Numbered from the stretch's first letter, positions 5,976-13,798 are shown. The stretch is 17,636 nucleotides of DNA from Planctomycetota bacterium (GCA_003644265.1 QNBX01000095.1:1-17636), one strand, 5' to 3'. Notes: generated by a model not told the origin, from the letters alone. Numbers and translations are program-made.

Positions 5976-8177
5976 TCAGTGCCCCCCCACGTAGCCCAGC
6001 GCCTCCAGCTCGTCGAGCGTGGACTGGTCCAGCTGCACCTGCTCGGCGCCGCTGCCGGTCAGCGGCGCCCAGGCGCGCTCGAAGGCCTGCAGCACGCGGG
6101 TCAGGTCAGCGACGCGCGCGGGCTCCTCGGCGGACAGGTCGGCCTGCTCGTACGGGTCGACGCTGAGGTCGAAGAGCTGCTGCATGGCCTTGCCGCTGGG
6201 GTCGAAGCGCAGCTTGCCCAGAATCAGCTTGTAGTTGTTGAAGCGCACGGCGCGCAGGGGGCTCTCGTGGGATGACACGCGCACGGCCTGGGGCGGCAGG
6301 TCCCCTCGCAGGGAGCGGCCGGGCAGGCTGTCGGGCCGCTCGAGGCCCACCACGTCCAGCACCGTGGGCACGATGTCGAGCACGCTCACCGGCGCCGCCA
6401 CGGGATCGCCGGGCACGCCGCCCGGGTATTGGACAATGAGCGGCACGCGCAGCAGCTCCTCGTACAGCGTGGAACGGTGCCCCATGGCGCCGTGCTCGAA
6501 GAACTCATCGCCGTGGTCGGAGGTGATCACGACCAGGGTGTCGTCGCCGAGCTCCCGCTGCAGCCCCTCGAGCAGCTCGCTCAGCGCCCGGTCCATGCGG
6601 GCGATGCCGGCGTCGTACATGCGGCTGGCGTAATCCTGGTCGTCGGCATCCAGGCTCAGCCGCCTCAGCTTGACGGGCAGGATCACCTCGTGCTGGGTGA
6701 TGTCCTTGCCCGCCAGCGGGCCGTCGTAGCTGTGCTCGGGGTCGAGCCCCGCCGGGTCATAGGTGTAGGGCACGTGCACCATGTAGGTGTGTACCATCAG
6801 AAACAGCGGGCGCTCGCTGCCGCGGCCCGCGATCTCTGAGACGATCCGCGCGGGATCGAGCAGCTCGGTGCGCCGGTGGGCAAACATGTCGAAGCCGGCG
6901 TCGAGCCCGAAGCGCGGCGCGAGGAAGCCGCCGTCGGCCACGGCGCGGGTCTCGTAGCCCGCCGCCCGCAGACGGCTCGCCAGGGTGCGCGACTCGGCGC
7001 TCAGGCTCAGGTGCGGCGACTCGACGCCGTGCTGGTGCACCGCCAGCCCAGTGAGGATCGATGCGCTGGCCGGCAGGGTCCAACCGGCGGTCGAGCTGGC
7101 GTCGGTGTAGGTCGTGGCCCGGCGCGCGGCCCAAGCGTCGAGACCGGGCGTGGTGGGCCGCTCGTAGCCGTAGAGCCCCAACCGATCGGCACGCAGGGTG
7201 TCGAGCATGATCAGCACGACGTGCGGCCGGCCAGGTGTGGGCGTCGGCGTGTTCGTCAGCGTCGTCGCGGAGCTGGCGCACAAGCGCAAGTCGCCCCAGA
7301 CCGCGTAGTCGCAGGTGTTGTCGCCAGCCGGTCCCGGGTCGCTGGTGAGGCGCAGGGCGACCTGCTGGCCGCGCCAGCGCGTCAGGTCGACCCGCGCCGG
7401 AACAAAGCCCTCATCCGGCTCCAGGTGCCGGCTCCAGACCTGCGTCCACTGACCGTTGTGCCCCACCTCCACGTGGAAGCTGACGCCGTCCGAGGGACTG
7501 TCCGCCAGCTGCACGACACCCTCCACCAACTCCCAGCCGCGCTCGACGACACCCAGCGAGAGGCGCAGCTCGTCGGCCAGCAGGCGCGCCGGCGGAAACG
7601 TCAGCGAGGCCGGAGCCGGCAGCTCGATCACCGCGCGACTGACGAACTCGAAGGTCTCACGCCCGGCCAGCGCCTGTGCAGACGTGGGCGCCGCGCCGGC
7701 CTGCTCACCCAGCACCTCGGCGGCATCCAGCTCGTACTGCACGCTGACTCCCACCAGGGGCGCGTCCGACGAGGCCAGCAAGCGGTCGTGCTCCCGCTCG
7801 AACATCATGGCCACGCCCGAGGGAACATCCTCGCCGAGCTCCCACATGGGCACGGGCTGGCCGTTCTGAATGGCGATGGGGTCGCGCGCGCCAGGCGGCA
7901 GCTCGACGCGGCAGCGCCAGCCCGACGGGCCGCCCTCCGGATACGGGCGCCAGCGCTCCACCGGGATGGGCGCCGCGCGGAACGTCAGCTGGCCCTGGGC
8001 CAGAGGCGCGATGTCCGGCGGCAGGTTGGTCGGCGGGTAGTCGCGCAGGGTCGCCCCCGCGAGCTGATCCATGAGCGAGGCGCCCAGCGGCGGCAGCGGC
8101 GCCGGCTCGCCCCCACAGCCCGCGAGCGACGCCAGCGCCGTCAAGGCCCTCACCAACATCGCAGGCTTGGGGGACAA
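5976..8177 (-). CDS. Sulfatase/alkaline-phosphatase-fold lipoprotein with Thr at the nucleophile position
   Basis: This 733-residue exported protein starts with a lipoprotein signal (LTALASLAGC, lipidated Cys near 21). Next is a roughly 280-residue beta-rich N-terminal region resembling a ligand-binding jelly roll (about 200-300, ending CDYAVWGDLRLC), then a Thr/Pro linker TNTPTPTPGRP (308-318), then a sulfatase-family domain. In that domain, VVLIMLDTLRADRLGLYGY (320-338) carries metal ligand D326, WTLPASASILTGL (366-378) is the nucleophile loop, and TSDHGDEFFEHGAMGH (552-567) holds the other metal and active-site residues. The nucleophile position is T367, not Cys or Ser, so formylglycine cannot form; threonine is used by phosphoethanolamine and phosphoglycerol transferases of the superfamily. 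The C-terminus ELEALGYVGGH is common in such lipoproteins. TTG 8177 was chosen because GGAG lies eight bases upstream; ATG 8159 is the alternative. Substrate unknown. Confidence 0.85.
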   Translation of the reverse strand: MSPKPAMLVRALTALASLAGCGGEPAPLPPLGASLMDQLAGATLRDYPPTNLPPDIAPLAQGQLTFRAAPIPVERWRPYPEGGPSGWRCRVELPPGARDPIAIQNGQPVPMWELGEDVPSGVAMMFEREHDRLLASSDAPLVGVSVQYELDAAEVLGEQAGAAPTSAQALAGRETFEFVSRAVIELPAPASLTFPPARLLADELRLSLGVVERGWELVEGVVQLADSPSDGVSFHVEVGHNGQWTQVWSRHLEPDEGFVPARVDLTRWRGQQVALRLTSDPGPAGDNTCDYAVWGDLRLCASSATTLTNTPTPTPGRPHVVLIMLDTLRADRLGLYGYERPTTPGLDAWAARRATTYTDASSTAGWTLPASASILTGLAVHQHGVESPHLSLSAESRTLASRLRAAGYETRAVADGGFLAPRFGLDAGFDMFAHRRTELLDPARIVSEIAGRGSERPLFLMVHTYMVHVPYTYDPAGLDPEHSYDGPLAGKDITQHEVILPVKLRRLSLDADDQDYASRMYDAGIARMDRALSELLEGLQRELGDDTLVVITSDHGDEFFEHGAMGHRSTLYEELLRVPLIVQYPGGVPGDPVAAPVSVLDIVPTVLDVVGLERPDSLPGRSLRGDLPPQAVRVSSHESPLRAVRFNNYKLILGKLRFDPSGKAMQQLFDLSVDPYEQADLSAEEPARVADLTRVLQAFERAWAPLTGSGAEQVQLDQSTLDELEALGYVGGH

Positions 8178-8484
8178 TCAGGCGTCTCCGGCAGGCACAC
8201 AGACCGCGGGCGGCCCCGGCTGGGATGGCTCCAGCGAAGGGCGAGGCAGGCTCCGCGACCCCGGCTGAGCGCTGCAGTGGCACGTAGGCGGGATCACCAA
8301 GAGCGTGGCACAGGCGTCTGGAGAATCCAAAGCGACGCGGGTGCCGTGCCCAGTGGCAGCCCTTCTCGGGCACGCCGGGCAACCGCATCGTGATCCAGGA
8401 TCCGTAGACGCGGCGCGCATCACCAGCGCCGACGACGAGCCCAGGAAGCGCTCGCCCGCGCTGTCGCGGAAGAACGAGCCCAGC
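8178..8484. other. Gap between divergent sulfatase and methyltransferase genes
   Basis: About 300 bp. An open plus-strand frame from GTG 8305 leads into the methyltransferase, but its residues look non-conserved. On the minus strand a coding-like tract (about 8400-8520), with hydrophobic, well-composed residues, shifts frame near 8400 to a second coding-like tract. It may be a decayed gene fragment or chance. I see no convincing promoter. Confidence 0.35.
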
Positions 8485-9291
8485 ATGAGCGGCGCCCAGT
8501 CGAAGCCGGCCCGCCGCTCGCGAGTTACGCTGTCGGGTGTGTGCTGCAACTCTCGTGACGCGCTGCTCTCGCTCGCCGGCGCCGTGCTGGCGGCAGGGGC
8601 TTGCATGCCCGAGCCTGTCGGTCCGGAGCGGCCCGCCGTGACGGCTCCCGATCGCGGCGCTGAGCGGCACGCCATGGTGGCCCGGCAGGTGCAGGCCCGT
8701 GGTGTCGCCGACCGACTCGTGCTCGCCGCCCTGCGCGCCGTACCTCGCGAGCACTTCGTCCCCGATGAGCTGGCGGCCTTCGCCTATGACGACCGGCCCC
8801 TGTCCATCGGCCACTCCCAGACCATCAGCCAGCCGTACATCGTGGCGCGCATGACGCAGGCCCTCGGCCTGAAGCAGGGCGAGAAGGTGCTCGAGATCGG
8901 CACGGGATCCGGTTATCAGGCGGCCGTCCTGGCCGAGATCACGCCGCACGTGTTCAGCATCGAGATCGTGGAGCCCCTGGCCGTCCGGGCGCAGGCCGCC
9001 CTGCGGCGCGCGGGCTACAGCTCGGTGACCTGCCGCCTGGGCGACGGCTACCAGGGCTGGCCCGAGCAGGCGCCCTTCGACGCGATCATCGTGACCGCCG
9101 CGCCCGACCACGTGCCCGCCGCGCTGGTGGAGCAGCTGGCCCCCGGCGGACGCCTGTGCCTGCCGGTCGGAGCCGAGCACGAGATCCAGGAGCTGCTGCT
9201 GCTGGAGCGGGACGCCGCCGGCCGCGTCACTCGCCGCGTGATCGACATGGTGCGCTTCGTGCCCATGACGGGAGCTGCACAGGATCCCTAG
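8485..9291 (+). CDS. pcm: Protein-L-isoaspartate O-methyltransferase, probably exported
   Basis: PCMT uses S-adenosylmethionine to methylate L-isoaspartyl residues in damaged proteins and so starts their repair. The catalytic core starts at [16 protein letters not shown]. It contains [21 protein letters not shown], then [20 protein letters not shown] (the family's substrate loop), the SAM motif [39 protein letters not shown], and the end motif [12 protein letters not shown]. Before the core is a hydrophobic stretch, [14 protein letters not shown], with a lipobox-like end and an Arg/Lys-rich n-region if translation starts at ATG 8485. That suggests a secreted or lipid-anchored form, known for PCMTs of several Gram-negative groups. 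GTG 8539 (shorter signal) and GTG 8305 are other possible starts; none has a decisive ribosome binding site. surE, the common partner of pcm, is absent. The gene is divergent from the sulfatase. Confidence 0.9.
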   Translation: MSGAQSKPARRSRVTLSGVCCNSRDALLSLAGAVLAAGACMPEPVGPERPAVTAPDRGAERHAMVARQVQARGVADRLVLAALRAVPREHFVPDELAAFAYDDRPLSIGHSQTISQPYIVARMTQALGLKQGEKVLEIGTGSGYQAAVLAEITPHVFSIEIVEPLAVRAQAALRRAGYSSVTCRLGDGYQGWPEQAPFDAIIVTAAPDHVPAALVEQLAPGGRLCLPVGAEHEIQELLLLERDAAGRVTRRVIDMVRFVPMTGAAQDP

Positions 9292-9371
9292 GCGAGGCCG
9301 GCTGCCATGGCGTCCGCGGCGCCTCGAACCCGGTGGCCGGGCCAGCTGGAGTGGACGCGCTCGCGGGTGTC

Positions 9372-9385
9372 GGCGCTCCGGCGCC
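9372..9385 (+). terminator. Hairpin after pcm, weak terminator candidate
   Basis: GGCGC-TCCG-GCGCC forms a 5-bp stem with a 4-nt loop, 80 nt past the pcm stop, followed by a C-run and no T-run. It is the only compact stem noted in the 9292-9543 gap. Confidence 0.25.
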
Positions 9386-9475
9386 CCCCCGGGCAAGCGG
9401 AGTCGTCTCCATCCAGACTGAGATGCCGCGGCTCGACGGCGCCACGACCTGCAGCGCAGGAACTCAGCCACACGC

Positions 9476-9484
9476 TGCTAGAAT
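9476..9484 (+). promoter_or_regulatory. Extended -10 promoter for the GT-C gene
   Basis: TGC followed by TAGAAT (9479-9484; five of six -10 consensus bases) forms an extended -10 element. The predicted start near 9491 leaves a leader of about 53 nt before ATG 9544. No -35 match was seen. The core TGCTAGA is shared with the promoter candidate at 4060-4068. Confidence 0.48.
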
Positions 9485-9543
9485 GAACGTCCCGCTCAGG
9501 GCACGCAGTCGCTTCAGAGCCCCCCCCAGGAACCTGGCGCCAG

Positions 9544-10869
9544 ATGCCGCCCCCTCCACCAGGCAACGAAGACGGCCCAGGTCCCGACGGGCCCTGGGCC
9601 TTTTTGGTACGCCACCGGCGGGTGTTGCTCGCCGCCCTGGCCCTGCGCTTGGTGATCATGCCGTTCTTCGCCAACGGCGACCTCGGGGCCGACATGTGGC
9701 GCGCCTACGAGCTCGTCTACCGAGGCCAGAACCACACCACGGACATGGCCTGGGTACGCACCGGCGTGGGCGCCGTGGGCATCCGCCTGGCGGCACTCGG
9801 GACGCCTGACCTGGACGAGCTGATGCCTGCACATGGCATCTCGATCGCCTACTTCGGCTACAGCCTGCCCCGCTACTGGCCCGCCTGGGCGAAGCTGGCC
9901 TCCCAGCCACGATTCATGCTGGCCCAGTTCCTGTTCAAGTGCGTCTACCTGCCCTTCGATCTGCTGATCGCCTTCCTGATTGCCCGGCTGTGTCGAGACC
10001 GGGAACGCCTCGCCGTGCGGGCCTGGCTGTTCAACCCCGTGGCGCTCTTTGCCACCTACATGTGGGGCCGGCTGGATGTGGTCATGCTGGCCTTTCTCAT
10101 GGCGGCCATGACGCTGATCGCGGGCCGACGCCTCATCTTGGGTCTCGCTTGCGTGCTGCTGGCAGCCCTGACCAAGGCAGCCGCCGTGATCTTGCTGCCG
10201 GTGCTGGCGGCCGTGGCGCTGGCCTCCCAGCGTCGCTGGCGTGGGCCGCTGGTCGCAGCCTCAGGTCTCGCGTTCGTGGCGCTGTGCTGGTGGCCTCCGT
10301 TCCGACAGACGTTGGGCGCCTTCAGCCGCCACGGACACACCCAGTATCTGATCGAGACCCGCTTCAGCACGCACCACCTCGTGTTCCCCGAGCTGATCGC
10401 ACACCAGATCTACCTGCTACCCGCGTTCCTCCTCATCGTCGCGTTCAGCGTGTACCAGAAGCACAGGGAACGGCTGGTGCCCGCACTGGCGCTCTCCTAC
10501 CTCGGGTACTTCGCCCTGTGTCACTTCCATCCCCACTACCTGGTGTGGGTCGTTCCGTTTCTGATCGTGGTCTCGATCCGCAACAGCCAGCTGCTCCAGT
10601 TGATCCGGCTGCAGGGCATCGTCTTCTTGGTCCTGTTCCTCGGCCTGAAGGGGGTCAATCTGTTCCTGCCCGGCCTGCCGACGCTGCATGGCGACGGGAA
10701 CATGACGGCGGCCCGGATCTGGCACGGCGCCTACGTGAGAGTGCACGGGGCCCTGCCGGAAGTTGATGGACTGCTGCTCACCGCGCTGTTCGCGATCCAC
10801 GTGCTCTTCATCGCCAAGATCTGGTGGAGCCACATGAGAGACCCGGACGTCGAACGACTGCCCTCGTGA
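9544..10869 (+). CDS. Polytopic membrane glycosyltransferase, GT-C superfamily (GT87/PIG-M-like)
   Basis: The 441-residue protein has about nine to eleven hydrophobic segments (for example 27-43, 133-149, 178-196, 199-229, 236-250, 286-303, 312-326, 333-345, 357-370, 408-426). GT-C enzymes use polyprenyl-phosphate sugars and transfer them on the outer face of the inner membrane. Typical features are an acidic motif after the first helix (NGDLGADMWR, D46/D50), the FNPVALFATYMWGRLD motif (163-178), a Lys-capped helix (ALTKAAAVILLP) and the late HFHPHYLVWVVPFL motif (327-340). This pattern fits the DUF2029/GT87 and PIG-M-like mannosyltransferase group; sugar and acceptor cannot be read. ATG 9544 follows an AGGA at rather long spacing, and an extended -10 promoter lies upstream. 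It converges with a glycosyltransferase gene 57 bp downstream, suggesting a shared glycan locus. Confidence 0.83.
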   Translation: MPPPPPGNEDGPGPDGPWAFLVRHRRVLLAALALRLVIMPFFANGDLGADMWRAYELVYRGQNHTTDMAWVRTGVGAVGIRLAALGTPDLDELMPAHGISIAYFGYSLPRYWPAWAKLASQPRFMLAQFLFKCVYLPFDLLIAFLIARLCRDRERLAVRAWLFNPVALFATYMWGRLDVVMLAFLMAAMTLIAGRRLILGLACVLLAALTKAAAVILLPVLAAVALASQRRWRGPLVAASGLAFVALCWWPPFRQTLGAFSRHGHTQYLIETRFSTHHLVFPELIAHQIYLLPAFLLIVAFSVYQKHRERLVPALALSYLGYFALCHFHPHYLVWVVPFLIVVSIRNSQLLQLIRLQGIVFLVLFLGLKGVNLFLPGLPTLHGDGNMTAARIWHGAYVRVHGALPEVDGLLLTALFAIHVLFIAKIWWSHMRDPDVERLPS

Positions 10870-10870
10870 C

Positions 10871-10898
10871 CACGGCGCCATGGCGCTTCGGAGCCGTG
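10871..10898. terminator. Stem between convergent glycosyltransferase genes
   Basis: CACGGC (10871-10876) pairs with GCCGTG (10893-10898), enclosing part of a 12-bp perfect palindrome GCGCCATGGCGC. It lies between the stop of the GT-C gene (10869) and the end of the minus-strand GT1 gene (10927), where bidirectional termination is expected. No T-run is present. Confidence 0.32.
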
Positions 10899-10926
10899 TC
10901 GCAGAACGCCTTGGCTGGCCAGGCCG

Positions 10927-12198
10927 CTAGCAGCAGCACGACCCGGGGGCGCAGCTCGTCATGGGCTGCCTCTCGGCCTGCAGGCGCTCAAGCAGCGACG
11001 CTGCGGCCTGCACCCCGCCTCCGGAGCAGAAGGCGCGCTGCAACGCCCGGCCGGCGGACTGCATCTGCGGCGTCATGACGCGGGACAGGCTGTCGATCAG
11101 GCCCCGCCGGTCCAGGCGTGAGCTCGCGTAGGTCACGGACGAGCGCAGCGAGCCGGGCAGGTGAGCGGCCAAGCGGCGCACGCGCGCGGACGTGATGCGC
11201 GCGTTGACCTGACATCCCACTCCAAGGCGCGCGACCTGCATGGCGTTGAAGAGCTGGTCCGAGTGATGCGGGATGGCCAGGACCGGACAGCCGGCCCCCA
11301 GGGAGTGCCAGACGTGGGACGTTCCGCCGTGACCGACGGCTGCCAGGGCGCCGCGAAACGCCTCGTCGTAGGGCATCCACTCGCGGACCTCCACGCCGGG
11401 GAGCTGGGCGATCTGCCGCCGGAGCGCTGCAGCGATTCCTCCCGTCCCGGTGAGCACCAAGGTCGGGAGCTCCCGTTCGGCCAGCACGGGCAGGAGGGAG
11501 TGCAGCATCCGGTGCGCCAGGGGAGGGTAGAAGGAGTTCCCCAGCGTGATCACCAGCCGGGTCCCGTCTTCGTGGGCGGGCGCCGTCGTGTGGGCACCGA
11601 GACAGTGTGTGTGCGCCGCGAGCCGCGTCTCCGAACCCCGCTCCCAGAACGCCCGCGGGAAGAACGACATGTTCAGGAACGGCGACGCGGCACGATCGCT
11701 GTCAAAGAGCTCGTCGGGATACTGCTGCGATAGCGTCGGGTGGTCCCGGAGCATGGGGGCTGGCCGCCGTCGCGTGCCGGGCAGGAGCACCAACGCTGTT
11801 CCTCGTTTGGTCGCCGCCCATTGCCGTCCATCGCCCCCGACCGTCGCCCAGGGCACGCCCACTGCGTGAGCCGCAAACATGGCCCCGACGCTGGCGCGCC
11901 CAACAACCATGCAGTCGAAGGACTCGCGCTTGATGTAGCTGGTCAGCCTTCTGACCCCCTCCGGAGCGAGGGGATCGTCCTGTCCGAGGTGGAGCGGCCC
12001 CAGGTCGTCCAGGGGCACGCCGTGCTGCCTGAGGAGCTCGGGGCCCTGGGGGTAGGCGGGCAGGTTCGGTCGGCGGCAGAAGACCCAGCGGGCCGTGTGT
12101 CCGCGCGCAATCAGCTCGCGCGCCGTACGCACGTAGCTCATGCCACCGTAGTCGGTGTGCCCCGCGTAGCCGAATGAGACGAAACAGAAATGGGCCAT
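10927..12198 (-). CDS. GT1-type (UGT/MGT-like) glycosyltransferase
   Basis: A 423-residue GT-B glycosyltransferase of the GT1 group, which transfers sugars from nucleotide-sugar donors to lipids or small acceptors. The N-terminus HFCFVSFGYAGHTDYGGM followed by ARELIARGHTARWVF (27-41) is the usual first Rossmann unit of UGT-like enzymes. The donor-binding signature is clear: AVGHGGTSHVWHSLGAGCPV (287-306), followed by LAIPHHSDQLFNAMQVARLG, matching H-x-G...G-x-P...P...DQ..NA. RLVITLGNSF (214-223) and REWMPYDE (272-279) sit where GT1 proteins have the SFGS-like and W-x-P segments. The C-terminus ends unusually in SCAPGSCCC. The start ATG 12198 fits the first strand, but the Shine-Dalgarno is weak. 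It lies downstream of the ATP-grasp gene on the same strand, 110 bp away, probably co-transcribed. Acceptor unknown. Confidence 0.85.
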   Translation of the reverse strand: MAHFCFVSFGYAGHTDYGGMSYVRTARELIARGHTARWVFCRRPNLPAYPQGPELLRQHGVPLDDLGPLHLGQDDPLAPEGVRRLTSYIKRESFDCMVVGRASVGAMFAAHAVGVPWATVGGDGRQWAATKRGTALVLLPGTRRRPAPMLRDHPTLSQQYPDELFDSDRAASPFLNMSFFPRAFWERGSETRLAAHTHCLGAHTTAPAHEDGTRLVITLGNSFYPPLAHRMLHSLLPVLAERELPTLVLTGTGGIAAALRRQIAQLPGVEVREWMPYDEAFRGALAAVGHGGTSHVWHSLGAGCPVLAIPHHSDQLFNAMQVARLGVGCQVNARITSARVRRLAAHLPGSLRSSVTYASSRLDRRGLIDSLSRVMTPQMQSAGRALQRAFCSGGGVQAAASLLERLQAERQPMTSCAPGSCCC

Positions 12199-12308
12199 GA
12201 CACACGCTACTCGTCTCGCGAAGGATCAGGTCTTGAACAGAGACCTGCGCAGGCGGCCGACTCGCCCCCACGCGCGCAGGCCTTCGCGCTGGGGGACCAG
12301 CCGTCATC

Positions 12309-13454
12309 TCAAGGGGGAGACCTGCGCGGCAGTGAATTTACCAAGCCTTCGATGCGGGTACGAATCCCCCGTCGCAGGCACAGCTGGGGGAAGTCCGGAG
12401 ACCAACCGCAGTTGCCTTCGATGATGTGTGGGCCACGGTCCGTCGCCGCGATGTCCCAGCCGATCGAACGCAGGTACGGAAACTCCGACGCAGCCCGGAG
12501 CGCGAGGTCCCGGCAGGCTGACCAGTGTGGCAAGGGCGCCCCTTCGAAGCCGAAGCCCGTGTCAGGGTGTGCCCTGATCCGATCGAGCAGCCAAGGCGCA
12601 GAGCTGTCCACGGCCCGGAAGCCCTCGTGCATGACGCCCGTCTCGGCATCCACGCCCACAAGAATGTTCCCCGTCGATCCGCGGCAGAAGTTGTCGAGCT
12701 GCTGGCCAGGGACCACTGCCTTCACGAAGGCGTACATGACCGAGGCCTGCTGCCCGTCGTGGGCCGTCACGACCCGCAGCGTCCCCAGCGCTTCGCCGGG
12801 CATGAGCGGGGCCAGATCCTCGTGCTGTCGCAAGCGATCCTGCACCACGAAACCGAAGGGGTCTGCAAGCCACTGATCCGGCAGGTCGCCGAGTTGCAGC
12901 GGTGTGCCATTCATGTCGGTCATGCCCGCGGCGCCGGAACGCACGCTCTGCAGCGACACACCACCCCCTCCCCCCGACGGCTTCACGATGACCTCATCGC
13001 CCAACTCGAGCTCGTCGAAGTAGGCTCGCACAGCGTCCGTCGAACCGAGTGCAGCCACGGACGGAGACCGGCGGGTCGGATGGATCAGAGCTCGAACACG
13101 CGCTGTTGGGAGGCCCCGATCCCGACAGCGCTGGAAGAACTCAACCTTGTCGCCGACATGCGGGATGTACAGCCAGGGGTTCAGCTGCATGAGCAGCAGA
13201 TTGTGTTCGCGCTTGCTGAGGAACTCACCCCACTCCTCAGGCGGGAGCTCACACAGGTCGAAGAACCCAAAGTCCAAGAGTCCGAGTCCATGACGCAGCC
13301 GACACGTCAAGGCCTGACGCAAGACGCCGGCCCAGCGCCGTCCTCTCAAGCGAGCAATGGTCCTGGCTCCCCGCACGTACTGGCCCAGCGGCTTCAGCAA
13401 CAACCTGCTCCTCGGCTTCCTGCACGGCGACACGTCCTTGGCAGTCCTGAGCAA
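12309..13454 (-). CDS. Sugar-transfer-associated ATP-grasp enzyme
   Basis: This up-to-381-residue protein fits the ATP-grasp family found in polysaccharide clusters (ATPgrasp_ST/alpha-L-glutamate-ligase-like). It likely joins a carboxylate to an amine or hydroxyl using ATP, decorating a glycan, but the substrates are unknown. DEVIVKPSGGGGGVSLQSV (153-171) supplies the Lys and the Gly-rich loop. VVQDRLRQHEDLAPL (203-217) is the hinge and adenine region. GTLRVVT (224-230), DNFCRGSTGNILVGVD (254-269) and SIGWDIAATDRGPHIIEGN (330-348) are family motifs, with metal ligands D334, E346 and N348. The frame opens at TTG 13454, but its first 17 residues are Arg-rich and unlike the family. TTG 13400, preceded by GAGGAG seven bases upstream, is the better-supported start. 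A minus-strand TACACT -10 lies at 13561-13566. The gene precedes the GT1 gene. Confidence 0.82.
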   Translation of the reverse strand: MLRTAKDVSPCRKPRSRLLLKPLGQYVRGARTIARLRGRRWAGVLRQALTCRLRHGLGLLDFGFFDLCELPPEEWGEFLSKREHNLLLMQLNPWLYIPHVGDKVEFFQRCRDRGLPTARVRALIHPTRRSPSVAALGSTDAVRAYFDELELGDEVIVKPSGGGGGVSLQSVRSGAAGMTDMNGTPLQLGDLPDQWLADPFGFVVQDRLRQHEDLAPLMPGEALGTLRVVTAHDGQQASVMYAFVKAVVPGQQLDNFCRGSTGNILVGVDAETGVMHEGFRAVDSSAPWLLDRIRAHPDTGFGFEGAPLPHWSACRDLALRAASEFPYLRSIGWDIAATDRGPHIIEGNCGWSPDFPQLCLRRGIRTRIEGLVNSLPRRSPP

Positions 13455-13560
13455 CTGCCAAGAGTTGTGTCCGGCTCACGGAACGCAGCGCAGCGTCCCC
13501 CGGTACCGGAAGCAACCCACGACACCCGGCACGGAATCGGGTCTCTTGGACATTAAGTTG

Positions 13561-13566
13561 AGTGTA
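13561..13566 (-). promoter_or_regulatory. -10 element candidate for the ATP-grasp/GT1 operon
   Basis: TACACT on the minus strand (four of six -10 bases) has the same hexamer as the plus-strand candidate at 17232-17237. The -35 region (TTCCAT near 13584-13589) is poor. The start would be near 13554, roughly 100-150 nt before the ATP-grasp start codon. Confidence 0.32.
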
Positions 13567-13640
13567 TTCGCGCGCACGCCCGGATGGAACACGTCTTGCC
13601 GTGCGTTCGCCGGAGGGCGCTGTCCGACGCGGTGTTGGAT

Positions 13641-13675
13641 GAGCCCTCGCGCGCTGTACCAGATCGCGAGGGCTC
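13641..13675 (+). promoter_or_regulatory. 11-bp leader hairpin upstream of the aromatic operon
   Basis: GAGCCCTCGCG (13641-13651) and CGCGAGGGCTC (13665-13675) are perfect complements with a 13-nt loop. It sits 124 nt before the start of the fusion gene. It could be a leader-RNA structure or an operator palindrome; which is unknown. Confidence 0.4.
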
Positions 13676-13703
13676 CGACGGGCGCCACACCTGGGGGGAT
13701 TGC

Positions 13704-13726
13704 CCTGCCCGCGCCCGGCGGGCAGG
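13704..13726 (+). promoter_or_regulatory. Second leader hairpin upstream of the aromatic operon
   Basis: CCTGCCCGC (13704-13712) and GCGGGCAGG (13718-13726) pair perfectly with a 5-nt loop. With the 13641-13675 stem it makes a two-hairpin leader within 160 nt of the start codon. No T-run follows, so Rho-independent attenuation is not supported. Confidence 0.38.
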
Positions 13727-13798
13727 ATGACGGGGATGGGCGGCAACATCCGGAACGAGGTCTGCGCCGGCGCCCCACCCCCGATCCGGTGACCCGCC

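Larger units (their letters stand above)
13455..13798. other. Intergenic region upstream of the aromatic operon
   Basis: About 340 bp between the divergent ATP-grasp gene and the aromatic operon. It is relatively AT-rich around 13536-13570. It holds a minus-strand -10 candidate (13561-13566) and two strong GC hairpins (13641-13675 and 13704-13726) in the leader of the aromatic operon. A 48-codon plus-strand frame (13584-13730) contains no run of Phe, Tyr or Trp codons, so it is not a typical attenuation leader peptide. Confidence 0.5.

Noticed and set aside
6876..8393. Plus-strand 505-codon frame opposite the sulfatase
   Set aside because: Arg/Gln-rich shadow. The sulfatase frame carries all active-site motifs.
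13584..13730. 48-codon leader peptide for attenuation of the aromatic operon
   Set aside because: It contains no run of Phe, Tyr or Trp codons and no T-run after the hairpins, so classic attenuation is not supported.
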